Of a stretch of 64,000 bases of DNA, positions 54,962 to 62,865 are shown one piece after another. Under the pieces are notes generated by a model, which made no database searches, was not told the origin of the DNA, and saw nothing but the letters and a program-made list of their open reading frames with translations. Made by a program: the position numbers and the translations under genes. The stretch spans positions 744,001 to 808,000 of the forward strand of contig NZ_JAFKCU010000002.1 of NCBI RefSeq assembly GCF_017254845.1, in the 5' to 3' direction. The stretch comes from Algoriphagus pacificus (lineage in GTDB: Bacteria; Bacteroidota; Bacteroidia; Cytophagales; Cyclobacteriaceae). The stretch's first letter is position 1, and every line of letters starts with the position of its first letter.

Positions 54962-55732
54962 ATGAACCTACTTTTAATAACCAATGATCAGGAAGCAAAA
55001 AGCAGAATTATTTCTCTGTTAGAAAGATCTTTCCCTGGTTGGAGAATCTTGGATGAAATTCAAACTGAATCGGCTTCCAAATCAAGATTAAAGGATTTGG
55101 AGGTTTTTGATTTTATCATCGGAGACATGGATTTGCTGAATAATTGGAAATCTTTGGATGAATTGAAATCGCAAGATGAGATTCCTTTGGTGTTTATGTC
55201 TGATTCGGATCAATTTGCAATTCAGGCATTTGATTACAATTGTTTGGATTATTTGATCAAACCGATTCAGGAAAAAAAGGCGGTAAGAGCCTTCCAAAAA
55301 GTAAGCAAATATTTAAGTTCTAAAACTTCTCAAAAAATTGAAAATCAATTAATTGAGAGAATTATGGAAAGCTACTCTAATGAGAGTTATAAGAAGAGAT
55401 TTCTGGTGAAAATTGGGAACAGGTTTACTTTTGTTCCGACTGAAAAGGTATCATTTTTTTACTCTGAAAATGGAGTGACTTATATGGTAGAGAGCAATTC
55501 TTCCCAGAAATATATTGTTGAAAATTCTCTCAATGAACTTCAGGATAAGCTGCTGGATCCCACTAGATTTTATAGAGTTAATCGATCCATGATCATCAAT
55601 CTAGATGATGTTTCTACTATCAAACCTTATGTGAATGGTCGCCTTATTCTCTCCCTTAATACCAAAAGTGATTATGAACCAATTGTAGCGAGAGAAAGGG
55701 TATCTGAATTCAAAAATTGGATCAACCAATAA
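54962..55732 (+). CDS. Orphan LytTR-family response regulator
   Basis: A 256-residue regulator with an N-terminal receiver (about 1-115) and a C-terminal LytTR DNA-binding domain (about 150-250: FLVKIGNRFTFVPTEKVSFFYSENGVTYM, FYRVNRSMIINLDDVSTIKPY). The receiver keeps the phospho-acceptor Asp55 (FIIGDMDL), a Ser at the switch position (FMSDSD) and Lys in YLIKPI, but the N-terminal acidic pair is reduced to Asn8-Asp9 and the loop after Asp55 lacks the usual MP. No partner histidine kinase (usually of the LytS/5TM type) is adjacent. LytTR proteins bind paired direct repeats. A 14-base inverted repeat lies just upstream. Convergent with rqcH. Confidence 0.9.
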   Translation: MNLLLITNDQEAKSRIISLLERSFPGWRILDEIQTESASKSRLKDLEVFDFIIGDMDLLNNWKSLDELKSQDEIPLVFMSDSDQFAIQAFDYNCLDYLIKPIQEKKAVRAFQKVSKYLSSKTSQKIENQLIERIMESYSNESYKKRFLVKIGNRFTFVPTEKVSFFYSENGVTYMVESNSSQKYIVENSLNELQDKLLDPTRFYRVNRSMIINLDDVSTIKPYVNGRLILSLNTKSDYEPIVARERVSEFKNWINQ

Positions 55733-55748
55733 GGAAATCAAATTCTTT

Positions 55749-57332
55749 TTATGATTTAGCCATGGCGATACTGTCATCGGGTCCGATCGGTTTGACCATC
55801 AATACATTTTCCCGATCTACTTTAACTGAACCTGCAGGTGAACCTTTTACTTTTCTTACAAATTTTGCTTCTGTGTAGATTACTGGCGCAAGAGATTCAC
55901 TTTTGTATTTGGAATAAAAGGCCGCTAGAGATGCCGCTCGTTCCAAAACATGAGTTGGAAGTGATTTTTGCCCTTTCATTTTGATGATAGTATGAGATCC
56001 TGGAACAAGTCTCGCGTGCAGCCAAATATCATCTTTGTGTGCAAAACCTCTGAGCATTTCATCATTGTCTTTAGCTGATTTCCCAACCCAGATCGTAAAA
56101 CCTTCAACTTCAAATATTTTGAAAGGCAGGGAACTGGACTCTTTTAGAAGCGATTTTTCTGGGACATCTTCTTTTTTGAATGACTTAAGTCCTCTGAAAT
56201 CATCGACCGATTCCAGTTTTTCTATTTGTCTTTGCAGCTCCGTTTCTTGTTGTTTTTTAGCTTCAATGGTTTTCTCGATTTGTTCCCATTCCAGCTTACG
56301 ATTCTTGCTTTTCCGATACAGTTGAGCTGCTAAATCCTGAGGTTTTTGTTGAGGTTTTAGGGTGACTTTTACTTGTTGACCGGTATAAAAATCCAATAAT
56401 TCAACATCCATTTTACCTCCTGAAAATTCATGGAGATTTGCCATGATCACATCTGCCAAATGGGAGGGAGGAGCACTATTTTTAAGTTCATCCAGCTTCG
56501 CTGTGGCTTTTGCCAGATAGGATTTCGTTTTTTTTAATTGATCTTGAAGCTTTTTGAGTAAATCATTTTTATCCTTCTCAAAATTCCCTTTGACCAAAGC
56601 CAAATAGAATAGTTCATTTACTGCCGTAATTGGATCCGAAAAGACTTTGATAGGATTTGATTCAGGAAGAAGACTAAGAATCACTCCCGCATCAGTTTCC
56701 ACCAAAGCAAAAAGTGGAGAATCTAAAATATCCAAAACTTCCTCCATCAGCCGCCATTTTGTTTCAATGGATGAACTGGGATAGTTTCTTTCTTTCAACC
56801 AAGCCCTTGGAATAGCCCCAAGTGTTGGGAGAAATTGAGAAGCATTCCCATCCAATTCCCAAAACCGATCTTTACTCAAGTCTATTTCGCGATTGAGTGT
56901 ATGCCAATCAAGATCTTTATCTTCTGAAATCGCATTTCTGAAAACTCGACTTGGGACTTTTTCGCCAGCTTGGTAAAAAAAAACGTTACTTCTGTTGCCA
57001 TGGAGTTTAAAAAGCAGAATCCCTCCCGATTCAAGAATGAAAATGAAAGCCCTTTCGAAAGTCAATACCTGGCAGGAGATGATTTTATCGCCTATTAATT
57101 CCTGAAATAAATTGATGCTGTTTCTTTTCGCTCTTCTAAATTGATCTGGAAAGCTCAGATAAATTTGGGGAGTTTTGAAATGGGCTCTTATCCAACATTC
57201 TTCTTCTCCTGAAGTGGTTTCGATCACCAACTCGTCTTTGTTTTGTGAGAAACAGGATTGAATTGTTTTCCCTGCAAATTTTTCATTTAAAGCAGGGCAG
57301 AGGTATTTCAGAAAATGATAATTGAGATGCAT
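55749..57332 (-). CDS. rqcH: NFACT-family ribosome quality-control protein RqcH
   Basis: A 527-residue protein with the NFACT-N domain at the start (YHFLKYLCPALNEKFAGKTIQSCF), helix-hairpin-helix, a central coiled coil (about 250-300 and 340-385), and the NFACT-R domain (about 405-510) with the signature KDDIWLHARLVPGSHTIIK. Bacterial RqcH binds stalled 50S subunits and adds C-terminal alanine tails to nascent chains. The length is slightly shorter than Bacillus RqcH (about 570). It is the last gene of a run with two receiver proteins, an unknown 92-residue protein and an MBL hydrolase; its ATG shares one base with the MBL stop (TGATG). No terminator is evident. Confidence 0.88.
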   Translation of the reverse strand: MHLNYHFLKYLCPALNEKFAGKTIQSCFSQNKDELVIETTSGEEECWIRAHFKTPQIYLSFPDQFRRAKRNSINLFQELIGDKIISCQVLTFERAFIFILESGGILLFKLHGNRSNVFFYQAGEKVPSRVFRNAISEDKDLDWHTLNREIDLSKDRFWELDGNASQFLPTLGAIPRAWLKERNYPSSSIETKWRLMEEVLDILDSPLFALVETDAGVILSLLPESNPIKVFSDPITAVNELFYLALVKGNFEKDKNDLLKKLQDQLKKTKSYLAKATAKLDELKNSAPPSHLADVIMANLHEFSGGKMDVELLDFYTGQQVKVTLKPQQKPQDLAAQLYRKSKNRKLEWEQIEKTIEAKKQQETELQRQIEKLESVDDFRGLKSFKKEDVPEKSLLKESSSLPFKIFEVEGFTIWVGKSAKDNDEMLRGFAHKDDIWLHARLVPGSHTIIKMKGQKSLPTHVLERAASLAAFYSKYKSESLAPVIYTEAKFVRKVKGSPAGSVKVDRENVLMVKPIGPDDSIAMAKS

Positions 57333-58096
57333 CAGGGCAAAGTTACCTGAAGCCCATCGTAGGCCAAAGCAATTCCTTCAGGTAATTCCTCTTCAATTGC
57401 TGCATGCAGTCCGATTTTATGAGACATATGCGTGAAATAGGTCTGTTCAGCACCGATTTCTTTCGCTTTTTGGATGGCTTCGTCCAAGGTGAAATGCGAA
57501 ATGTGAGATTCCTTCTGAAGTGCATTTAACACCAATACCTTACTGCCACGGATCAGTTCAAAGGATTCATCAGGAATGTGATTGCAATCAGTAATGTAAG
57601 TGAAGTCACCTATCCGAAATCCCAAAACCGGAAGTTTATAATGAAAAACAGGAATTGGGGTAATTTGAATTCCTTCGATTGTAAATGGAGATTCGTCAAT
57701 TTCTACGGGAGCGATCTGAGGAACTCCAGGATATTTTTTGCTGGAAAACACATATGCAAACTCTCTTTTTATTTGCTCTAAAACCTGTGATCTTCCAAAA
57801 ATGGGCATGTCTTTTTGCTGCGCAAAGTTAAAAGGCCGAATATCATCCAGTCCAGCCGTATGATCCTTATGCTCGTGGGTAAATATGACGGCGTCTAAGC
57901 GCTTTACTCCCGCGCGAAGCATCTGACTGCGAAAATCCGGACCAGTGTCTATTACAAGGCTTAATTCACCTATCTGGAAGTGCACACTTGAACGAAAGCG
58001 CTTATCCCGAAAATCCAATGAAGTACAAACCTGACAGTCACAGCCAATCACTGGTACTCCCTGTGAAGTGCCGGTTCCTAGAAAAGTAACTTTCAA
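57332..58096 (-). CDS. MBL-fold metal-dependent hydrolase (PhnP-like)
   Basis: A 254-residue metallo-beta-lactamase-fold protein. The metal site motif is HEHKDH (FTHEHKDHTAGLDD, about residues 74-87), with the N-terminal TFLGTGTSQGVPVIGCDC stretch typical of the PhnP/RNase-Z-like hydrolases and later ligands in YITDCNH and YFTHMSHKIG. PhnP is a cyclic phosphodiesterase; the substrate here is unknown. The start is TTG at 58096, overlapping the upstream stop as TTGA; the sequence following it (MKVTFLGTGTSQG) is the conserved family start. It is co-transcribed with rqcH. Confidence 0.88.
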   Translation of the reverse strand: MKVTFLGTGTSQGVPVIGCDCQVCTSLDFRDKRFRSSVHFQIGELSLVIDTGPDFRSQMLRAGVKRLDAVIFTHEHKDHTAGLDDIRPFNFAQQKDMPIFGRSQVLEQIKREFAYVFSSKKYPGVPQIAPVEIDESPFTIEGIQITPIPVFHYKLPVLGFRIGDFTYITDCNHIPDESFELIRGSKVLVLNALQKESHISHFTLDEAIQKAKEIGAEQTYFTHMSHKIGLHAAIEEELPEGIALAYDGLQVTLP

Positions 58097-58371
58097 AATT
58101 TAAGGGTAGTTTGTCGGAGTTCGCGAAGGAAATCGTGATTGGTTTTATCCGCAAAGTCCTGGGGATTAAAATTCAATTCAGCTAGTATATCGATCAAGGC
58201 ATTGATCTTTCCTTCGAGTGGAAAATATTTATTGATGATGACGATTTTGGTATCTCTTAGTACACAATACCCGGATTTGAAATTCCCTTTTTCATAGCGC
58301 AGCATGTATTCGGATGCGGCAAAGAGGTTTTCAAGTTTATCCAGAAAATGCTTTGTGTACTTGACAGCCAT
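58093..58371 (-). CDS. Unknown 92-residue protein in the rqcH run
   Basis: I cannot name this family. The protein is soluble, with an N-terminal helix (KHFLDKLENLFAASEYMLRYEKG), a strand-rich middle (SGYCVLRDTKIVIINKYFPLEGK) and a C-terminal helix. It lies three bases after the receiver gene and overlaps the MBL gene start by four bases, so translation of all is likely linked. The tight packing and lack of any competing reading make it a real gene. Confidence 0.72.
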   Translation of the reverse strand: MAVKYTKHFLDKLENLFAASEYMLRYEKGNFKSGYCVLRDTKIVIINKYFPLEGKINALIDILAELNFNPQDFADKTNHDFLRELRQTTLKF

Positions 58372-58374
58372 TTT

Positions 58375-58752
58375 TCAACTCAAATATTTCTTGACAGTGG
58401 CTAATACCTTGTCGTAATCCAATGGTTTTTGGATAAAATCATCGAATCCGAATTTTCTAAATTCATCCATGGTGTAATTATGGACATTTCCTGAAATAGC
58501 GATGATTGGAAGTTTGGACTTTACAGGATCTTCCAATTTACGGATGGCTTGAGTACAGGCTGCTCCGTCCATCACCGGCATGCTGATGTCCATCAAAATC
58601 AAATCAAAATCCTCTTTATCCAACAAATCCAAAACTTGCTGACCATTTCTAGCTGCTTTCATCTCATATTTTTCAAAAGCCAAAACGCTTTTGGTCAAAT
58701 TGATAATGACGGAACTGTCTTCGCCGACTAGAATTCTTTTAGGTTTATCCAT
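58375..58752 (-). CDS. Single-domain response regulator (CheY-like)
   Basis: A 125-residue stand-alone receiver. The acidic pair (Glu11-Asp12 in VGEDSS), the phospho-acceptor Asp55 in LMDISMPVMDG, the switch Ser in AISGN and Lys in FIQKPLD are intact. There is no output domain, so it probably relays phosphate or acts by protein contact. Its ATG overlaps the stop of the upstream REC-Hpt gene (TAATG). Confidence 0.92.
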   Translation of the reverse strand: MDKPKRILVGEDSSVIINLTKSVLAFEKYEMKAARNGQQVLDLLDKEDFDLILMDISMPVMDGAACTQAIRKLEDPVKSKLPIIAISGNVHNYTMDEFRKFGFDDFIQKPLDYDKVLATVKKYLS

Positions 58753-59507
58753 TATTCAAAAATAGTTTCTTCTTGTATATAATCATCAAGTTTTGATAGT
58801 TCATTTTTAAGGTTGGGAATTAAAAGCTGGGTTTCATCCCATTTGTTATTTCTAGCCAAGAATTCACATTCTTTTGCTATTAAAAATACCTGGTTTGCAC
58901 CCAAAGTCCCACTATTCCCTTTTAATATATGGAGTTTTTCTATGAGACAGTTCAGATTTCCTTCGGATTTGATAGAAATAATTTCTGACATGAGTTTTTC
59001 GCTTTCCTTCAAAAAGTCCAGATAGACATTTCTTATGGTTTCACCGGAATTGTATTTCATGAGTTGTTTTACAATGCCATGATCCAAAACAACTTCAGGT
59101 ACTCCAGTTTCCTCCTTTTGAGTCTCTTCATTTTTTTTATCCGATTTCTGAAGCAATTTTTTGACTGTTTCCAAAAACTCTCTAGGACGGATTGGCTTGG
59201 TCAAGAACTCGTCAAAACCCTGATCCAGAAAGCTATACTTGTCCTCCATATCGGCATATGCTGTAATAGCCATGATAGGGCAAGTACTGATCTTATTCAT
59301 TCGAATTTGTTTCATAGCCGTTAGTCCATCCATTTGAGGCATTTGAATATCCATCAGGATTAAGTCAAATTGCTCTGTTTTTAAGATGTCCAAAGCTTCA
59401 AGACCATTTTTCACACTCTTGAAAGTACATAGCTGCGCGACCAGATTCTCAAAAAGTTTTCTATTGAGATCATTATCATCTACGATCAACACTCTTTTGC
59501 TTTTCAT
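58752..59507 (-). CDS. Receiver-histidine phosphotransfer (REC-Hpt) protein
   Basis: A 251-residue protein with an N-terminal receiver (Asp10-Asp11, phospho-acceptor Asp53 in LMDIQMPQMDG, Lys in FLTKPIRP) and a C-terminal Hpt domain whose phosphorylatable His193 is in LHILKGNSG. Such proteins carry phosphate between hybrid kinases and downstream receivers; the single-domain receiver encoded next is the obvious partner. The ATG at 59507 (MKSKRVLIVDDND) is chosen because the upstream ATG at 59561 would overlap the divergent miaA start and adds a non-conserved segment. Confidence 0.9.
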   Translation of the reverse strand: MKSKRVLIVDDNDLNRKLFENLVAQLCTFKSVKNGLEALDILKTEQFDLILMDIQMPQMDGLTAMKQIRMNKISTCPIMAITAYADMEDKYSFLDQGFDEFLTKPIRPREFLETVKKLLQKSDKKNEETQKEETGVPEVVLDHGIVKQLMKYNSGETIRNVYLDFLKESEKLMSEIISIKSEGNLNCLIEKLHILKGNSGTLGANQVFLIAKECEFLARNNKWDETQLLIPNLKNELSKLDDYIQEETIFE

Positions 59508-59551
59508 CTTGTAAGTTTGGATTTTTGACTCCCGCCTAATCAAATTAAATC

Positions 59552-60463
59552 TTGGCAGCACAAAATTACCTTATCCTGATAGTAGGACCAACTGCGGTTG
59601 GAAAAACTGATTTATGTATAAATCTAGCCAAAAAATTTAATACAGAAATCATCTCCTGTGACAGTAGGCAATTTTATCGTGAAATGAATCTCGGCACTGC
59701 AAAGCCCACAAAACAGGAATTGGAACAAGTTCCACATCATTTTATCAACTCACTTTCTATTGAAGACTCGTATGATGTCAAAATGTTTGAAAAGGAAGCG
59801 ATAGAACTTTTAGAAGACCTTTTTGAGGAGCATCAGCAGGTGATTATGACGGGTGGATCAGGTTTATTTGCAGATGCTGTAGTGGATGGTCTAGATGAAA
59901 TGCCAACCTTAGATCCTTCGATTCGGGAGGGAGTTATTCAAGATTATGAGACCAAAGGATTGGAGTTTTTGCAGGAAGAAGTGAAAAGAAATGATCCGGA
60001 ATATTTCGAAAAAGTAGATCAAAATAACCCACAGCGTCTGATGAGGGCTTTGGAAATATTTCGTGGGACTGGAAAGCCATTTAGTAGTTTTCGTGTCAAA
60101 TCGAAAAAAGAAAGACCTTTCAAAACCCTAAAAATCGGCCTCGAAAGGGACCGAGAAGAACTTTACAGCAGAATCGATTTCCGCATGGATCAGATGATTG
60201 AAGCAGGATTGTTTGATGAAGCGGATGCCTTATTTGGAAAGCGACATCTCAACGCGCTACAAACAGTCGGCTATTCGGAAATCTTTGGCTTTATGGAAGG
60301 GAAATACGATAAAGAAGAAGCTATTCGCTTGTTAAAAAGAAATTCCCGTCGCTACGCCAAAAGGCAATTGACTTGGTTCAGAAGAGATCCTGAAATCACC
60401 TGGTTTCACCCTCAGGAAGAATCAAAAATCATTCAGTGGATTTCCGATCAGATCGGAGAATAA
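59552..60463 (+). CDS. miaA: tRNA dimethylallyltransferase
   Basis: A 303-residue enzyme that prenylates A37 of tRNAs reading UNN codons. The P-loop GPTAVGKTD (about 12-20), DSRQFYREMNLGTAKP, the HHFIN block and GGSGLFADAVVDGLDE are diagnostic. The start is TTG at 59552: an in-frame TAA lies six bases upstream and no ATG lies before the P-loop strand. It is divergent from the REC-Hpt gene and converges with a small membrane-protein gene, overlapping by 16 bases. Confidence 0.95.
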   Translation: MAAQNYLILIVGPTAVGKTDLCINLAKKFNTEIISCDSRQFYREMNLGTAKPTKQELEQVPHHFINSLSIEDSYDVKMFEKEAIELLEDLFEEHQQVIMTGGSGLFADAVVDGLDEMPTLDPSIREGVIQDYETKGLEFLQEEVKRNDPEYFEKVDQNNPQRLMRALEIFRGTGKPFSSFRVKSKKERPFKTLKIGLERDREELYSRIDFRMDQMIEAGLFDEADALFGKRHLNALQTVGYSEIFGFMEGKYDKEEAIRLLKRNSRRYAKRQLTWFRRDPEITWFHPQEESKIIQWISDQIGE

Positions 60464-60783
60464 CCTGAGATTTTAGCTACCCAATTATAAGGTGCTTTTT
60501 TGATCAATTGATTGTATTGGAGTCGGTTTATCTTCAGTTCCCTCACCAATTCCTGACTTTTTTTAGGGAGAGATTTATCTGGATGGGCTTTGGTCCAAGC
60601 AGAGAAAACCTGCTCAGGCTCAATCATTTCTCCAAGGATAATATTTAGTTCGGGATGAGCCAATGCCAGTTTAGATGCAATTTCTCGTTGGGCATTCAGC
60701 TTGCGCTGCATGGTAGTTCGAACTGTAAGAAAAAACAGGAGGCAGGCGCCTCCCATTGTTAAGAATATTGGAATAAACCCCAT
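60448..60783 (-). CDS. Small single-pass membrane protein, unknown
   Basis: A 111-residue protein with an N-terminal membrane helix (residues 2-22) followed by a charged, helical cytoplasmic part. No family recognised. Its ATG lies one base after the pfkA stop, so it is probably co-transcribed with pfkA. Its 3-prime end overlaps miaA by 16 bases on the other strand. Confidence 0.7.
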   Translation of the reverse strand: MGFIPIFLTMGGACLLFFLTVRTTMQRKLNAQREIASKLALAHPELNIILGEMIEPEQVFSAWTKAHPDKSLPKKSQELVRELKINRLQYNQLIKKAPYNWVAKISGYSPI

Positions 60784-60784
60784 A

Positions 60785-61759
60785 TTAAATACTTAGAATT
60801 TCCATCAATTTAAGATGTTCTTTATTGAGAGGTTTTTCTTTGCCAATGCAATCTCCAAAAGGTGTGTAGACGATTTCTTGGTTCATCACGCCTGCCATGC
60901 AGTTCATACGTCCTTCCAATAATCCCTCTACTGCGGCCATTCCACACAAACTACCCAACACTCGATCTTTGGCAGTAGGGCTTCCACCTCTTTGTATATG
61001 TCCCAAAGTTGTCACTTTGAAGTCTTTTTCTTTGTCATTGATCTTCTCTTTGACTTTCTGACAGATAGCTTCAGCATTTCCTTCTTCATCTCCTTCAGCA
61101 ACTACTACGATACTCGAGCTTTTGCTTTTTCTGAGATTTTTGAGGCTTTTGACCACAATATTTAAATCAGTTTTGGTTTCCGGAACCATCACATATTCTG
61201 CTCCTCCACCGATTCCGCAATCCACGGCAATAAATCCGGCATCTCTTCCCATGACTTCGATAAAGAAAATTCTGTCATGAGCCGCAGCAGTATCTCTGAT
61301 TTTATCAATTGCTTCCAAAGCTGTATTTACAGCAGTATCAAATCCAATTGTATAATCCGTGCCATAGATATCATTATCGATTGTACCCGGACATCCAACG
61401 GTTGGGATTCCAAATTCTTCCTGAAAAATCTTGGCTCCTGTAAAAGTACCGTCACCTCCGATTGCTACAATCCCTTCGATTCCATGTGCCACTAGGTTGT
61501 CATATGCTTTTTTTCTGCCTTCAGGAGTTTTAAACTCCATTGACCTTGCAGATTTCAGCACCGTCCCACCTCTTTGAATAATATTACTTACTGAGTGTGA
61601 ATGCATCCTCTTGATGTCACCCTCGATCATTCCTTCGTATCCTCTATATATTCCGTATACTTCTAGACCTTTGAAAATAGCTGTTCTGACCACTGCTCTC
61701 ACGCAAGCGTTCATGCCAGGACTATCTCCACCAGAAGTAAAAACTGCGATTTTCTTCAT
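60785..61759 (-). CDS. pfkA: ATP-dependent 6-phosphofructokinase
   Basis: A 324-residue PfkA of normal length, which phosphorylates fructose 6-phosphate in glycolysis. The ATP site GGDSPGMNACVR (10-21) and GGDGTFTGA are present; Gly at the position after GGDGT, in a family where Asp instead marks PPi-dependent forms, supports ATP use. The catalytic block GTIDNDIYGTDYTIGFDTA and the substrate loop MGRDAGFIA are intact. A TATTTTTG box lies about 20 bases upstream. It leads a two-gene unit with the small membrane protein gene. Confidence 0.95.
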   Translation of the reverse strand: MKKIAVFTSGGDSPGMNACVRAVVRTAIFKGLEVYGIYRGYEGMIEGDIKRMHSHSVSNIIQRGGTVLKSARSMEFKTPEGRKKAYDNLVAHGIEGIVAIGGDGTFTGAKIFQEEFGIPTVGCPGTIDNDIYGTDYTIGFDTAVNTALEAIDKIRDTAAAHDRIFFIEVMGRDAGFIAVDCGIGGGAEYVMVPETKTDLNIVVKSLKNLRKSKSSSIVVVAEGDEEGNAEAICQKVKEKINDKEKDFKVTTLGHIQRGGSPTAKDRVLGSLCGMAAVEGLLEGRMNCMAGVMNQEIVYTPFGDCIGKEKPLNKEHLKLMEILSI

Positions 61760-61778
61760 TTCAATAGGTTTAAGTCCC

Positions 61779-61786
61779 CAAAAATA
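61779..61786 (-). promoter_or_regulatory. Candidate -7 box of pfkA
   Basis: On the minus strand TATTTTTG matches TAnnTTTG 19 bases before the pfkA ATG. No clear -33 TTG was found. Confidence 0.4.
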
Positions 61787-61888
61787 GGAATTCTGAAAGG
61801 AATAAAGGAGTTCGGGGATTTTAAAAGCCCAAAAAAATCAGCTTTATTGAAAAACAAGAAATTAAGATTATAAACAAGTTAATTTTTT

Positions 61889-62779
61889 ATGAAAAACAGT
61901 ACGATTTCCGATTCCAATATTCAAATAACACCGATTGGCTTGGGAGGCATGTCGCTTCCGGAGGATTTTGAAACCAGTCAAAAAATAATAGATGCGTGTC
62001 TGGATCATGGAATTAATTTTTTGGATACGGCAGATTTATACCAAGGAGGATGGAATGAAGAAATGATCGGGAAAACGATCCAAGGAAAGAGAAGTTCTGT
62101 GGTTTTGGCCACAAAAGTTGGGAATCAACTAAGGCCAGATGGGAGTGGATGGGACTGGAACCCAAGAAAATCCTACATTTTGGAAGCTGTGGATAAAAGT
62201 CTGAAAAGACTCCAAACAGATTTTATCGACCTATACCAATTGCATGGAGGAACCATCGAGGATCCTTGGGATGAAACCTTGGAAGCCTTCGAGATTTTGA
62301 AAAAGCAGGGAAAAATCAAGGCATTTGGAATTTCTTCAATCCGACCAAATGTGATCAGAAAAGTTCTTTCAGATTCCAATCCTGCAACTGTGATGATGCA
62401 GTATTCACCTTTAGACAGAAGACCGGAGGAAGAAGCATTTCCTTTGATATCCACTACCCAAACAAAAGTTTTGGTACGTGGAAGCCTTGCCAAAGGTATG
62501 TTGATCAATAAAGCAGCCGGAGAATATCTGGATAGGACGAAAGAAGAAGTGCAAGCTATGAAGATTGCTATTCAGGAATCTGGTTTCTCTCCAGAGGCAT
62601 TTTTGATCAAATTTGGATTGATGGAGTCTTCCGTAGGAGCTTTAATCATAGGGGCAAGTTCAGTAAGCCAAATCGAAAAAATGGCTCAAGGATACGAGGA
62701 GAGTATGCAAATTCCAGATCAGCTGATCATTGATTTTAAAGAAAAATTCAGTCCAAACTACTACCAACAGCATCGGTAA
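61889..62779 (+). CDS. Aldo/keto reductase
   Basis: A 296-residue NADPH-dependent oxidoreductase of the AKR barrel fold. The catalytic tetrad is visible: Asp46 and Tyr51 in FLDTADLYQGG, Lys76 in LATKVG and His119 in YQLHGG. The GIGLGGM-like opening and the coenzyme-binding segment GALIIGASSVSQIEKM near the C-terminus fit the AKR11/13-like bacterial groups. Substrate unknown. It diverges from pfkA across about 130 bases and precedes the penicillin-acylase-type gene. Confidence 0.92.
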   Translation: MKNSTISDSNIQITPIGLGGMSLPEDFETSQKIIDACLDHGINFLDTADLYQGGWNEEMIGKTIQGKRSSVVLATKVGNQLRPDGSGWDWNPRKSYILEAVDKSLKRLQTDFIDLYQLHGGTIEDPWDETLEAFEILKKQGKIKAFGISSIRPNVIRKVLSDSNPATVMMQYSPLDRRPEEEAFPLISTTQTKVLVRGSLAKGMLINKAAGEYLDRTKEEVQAMKIAIQESGFSPEAFLIKFGLMESSVGALIIGASSVSQIEKMAQGYEESMQIPDQLIIDFKEKFSPNYYQQHR

Positions 62780-62787
62780 AATTTCTG

Positions 62788-62818
62788 TTGTCCACTGAAA
62801 ACAAATAGTTTATTTTCG
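62788..62818 (+). promoter_or_regulatory. Candidate promoter of the penicillin-acylase-type gene
   Basis: TTG, a 20-base spacer and TATTTTCG (one mismatch from TAnnTTTG) lie about 48 bases upstream of the ATG at 62866. Confidence 0.35.
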
Positions 62819-62865
62819 GCAACCCTGGATTTGATTCCTATAACCACCCAAATTTTAAAACAAAG

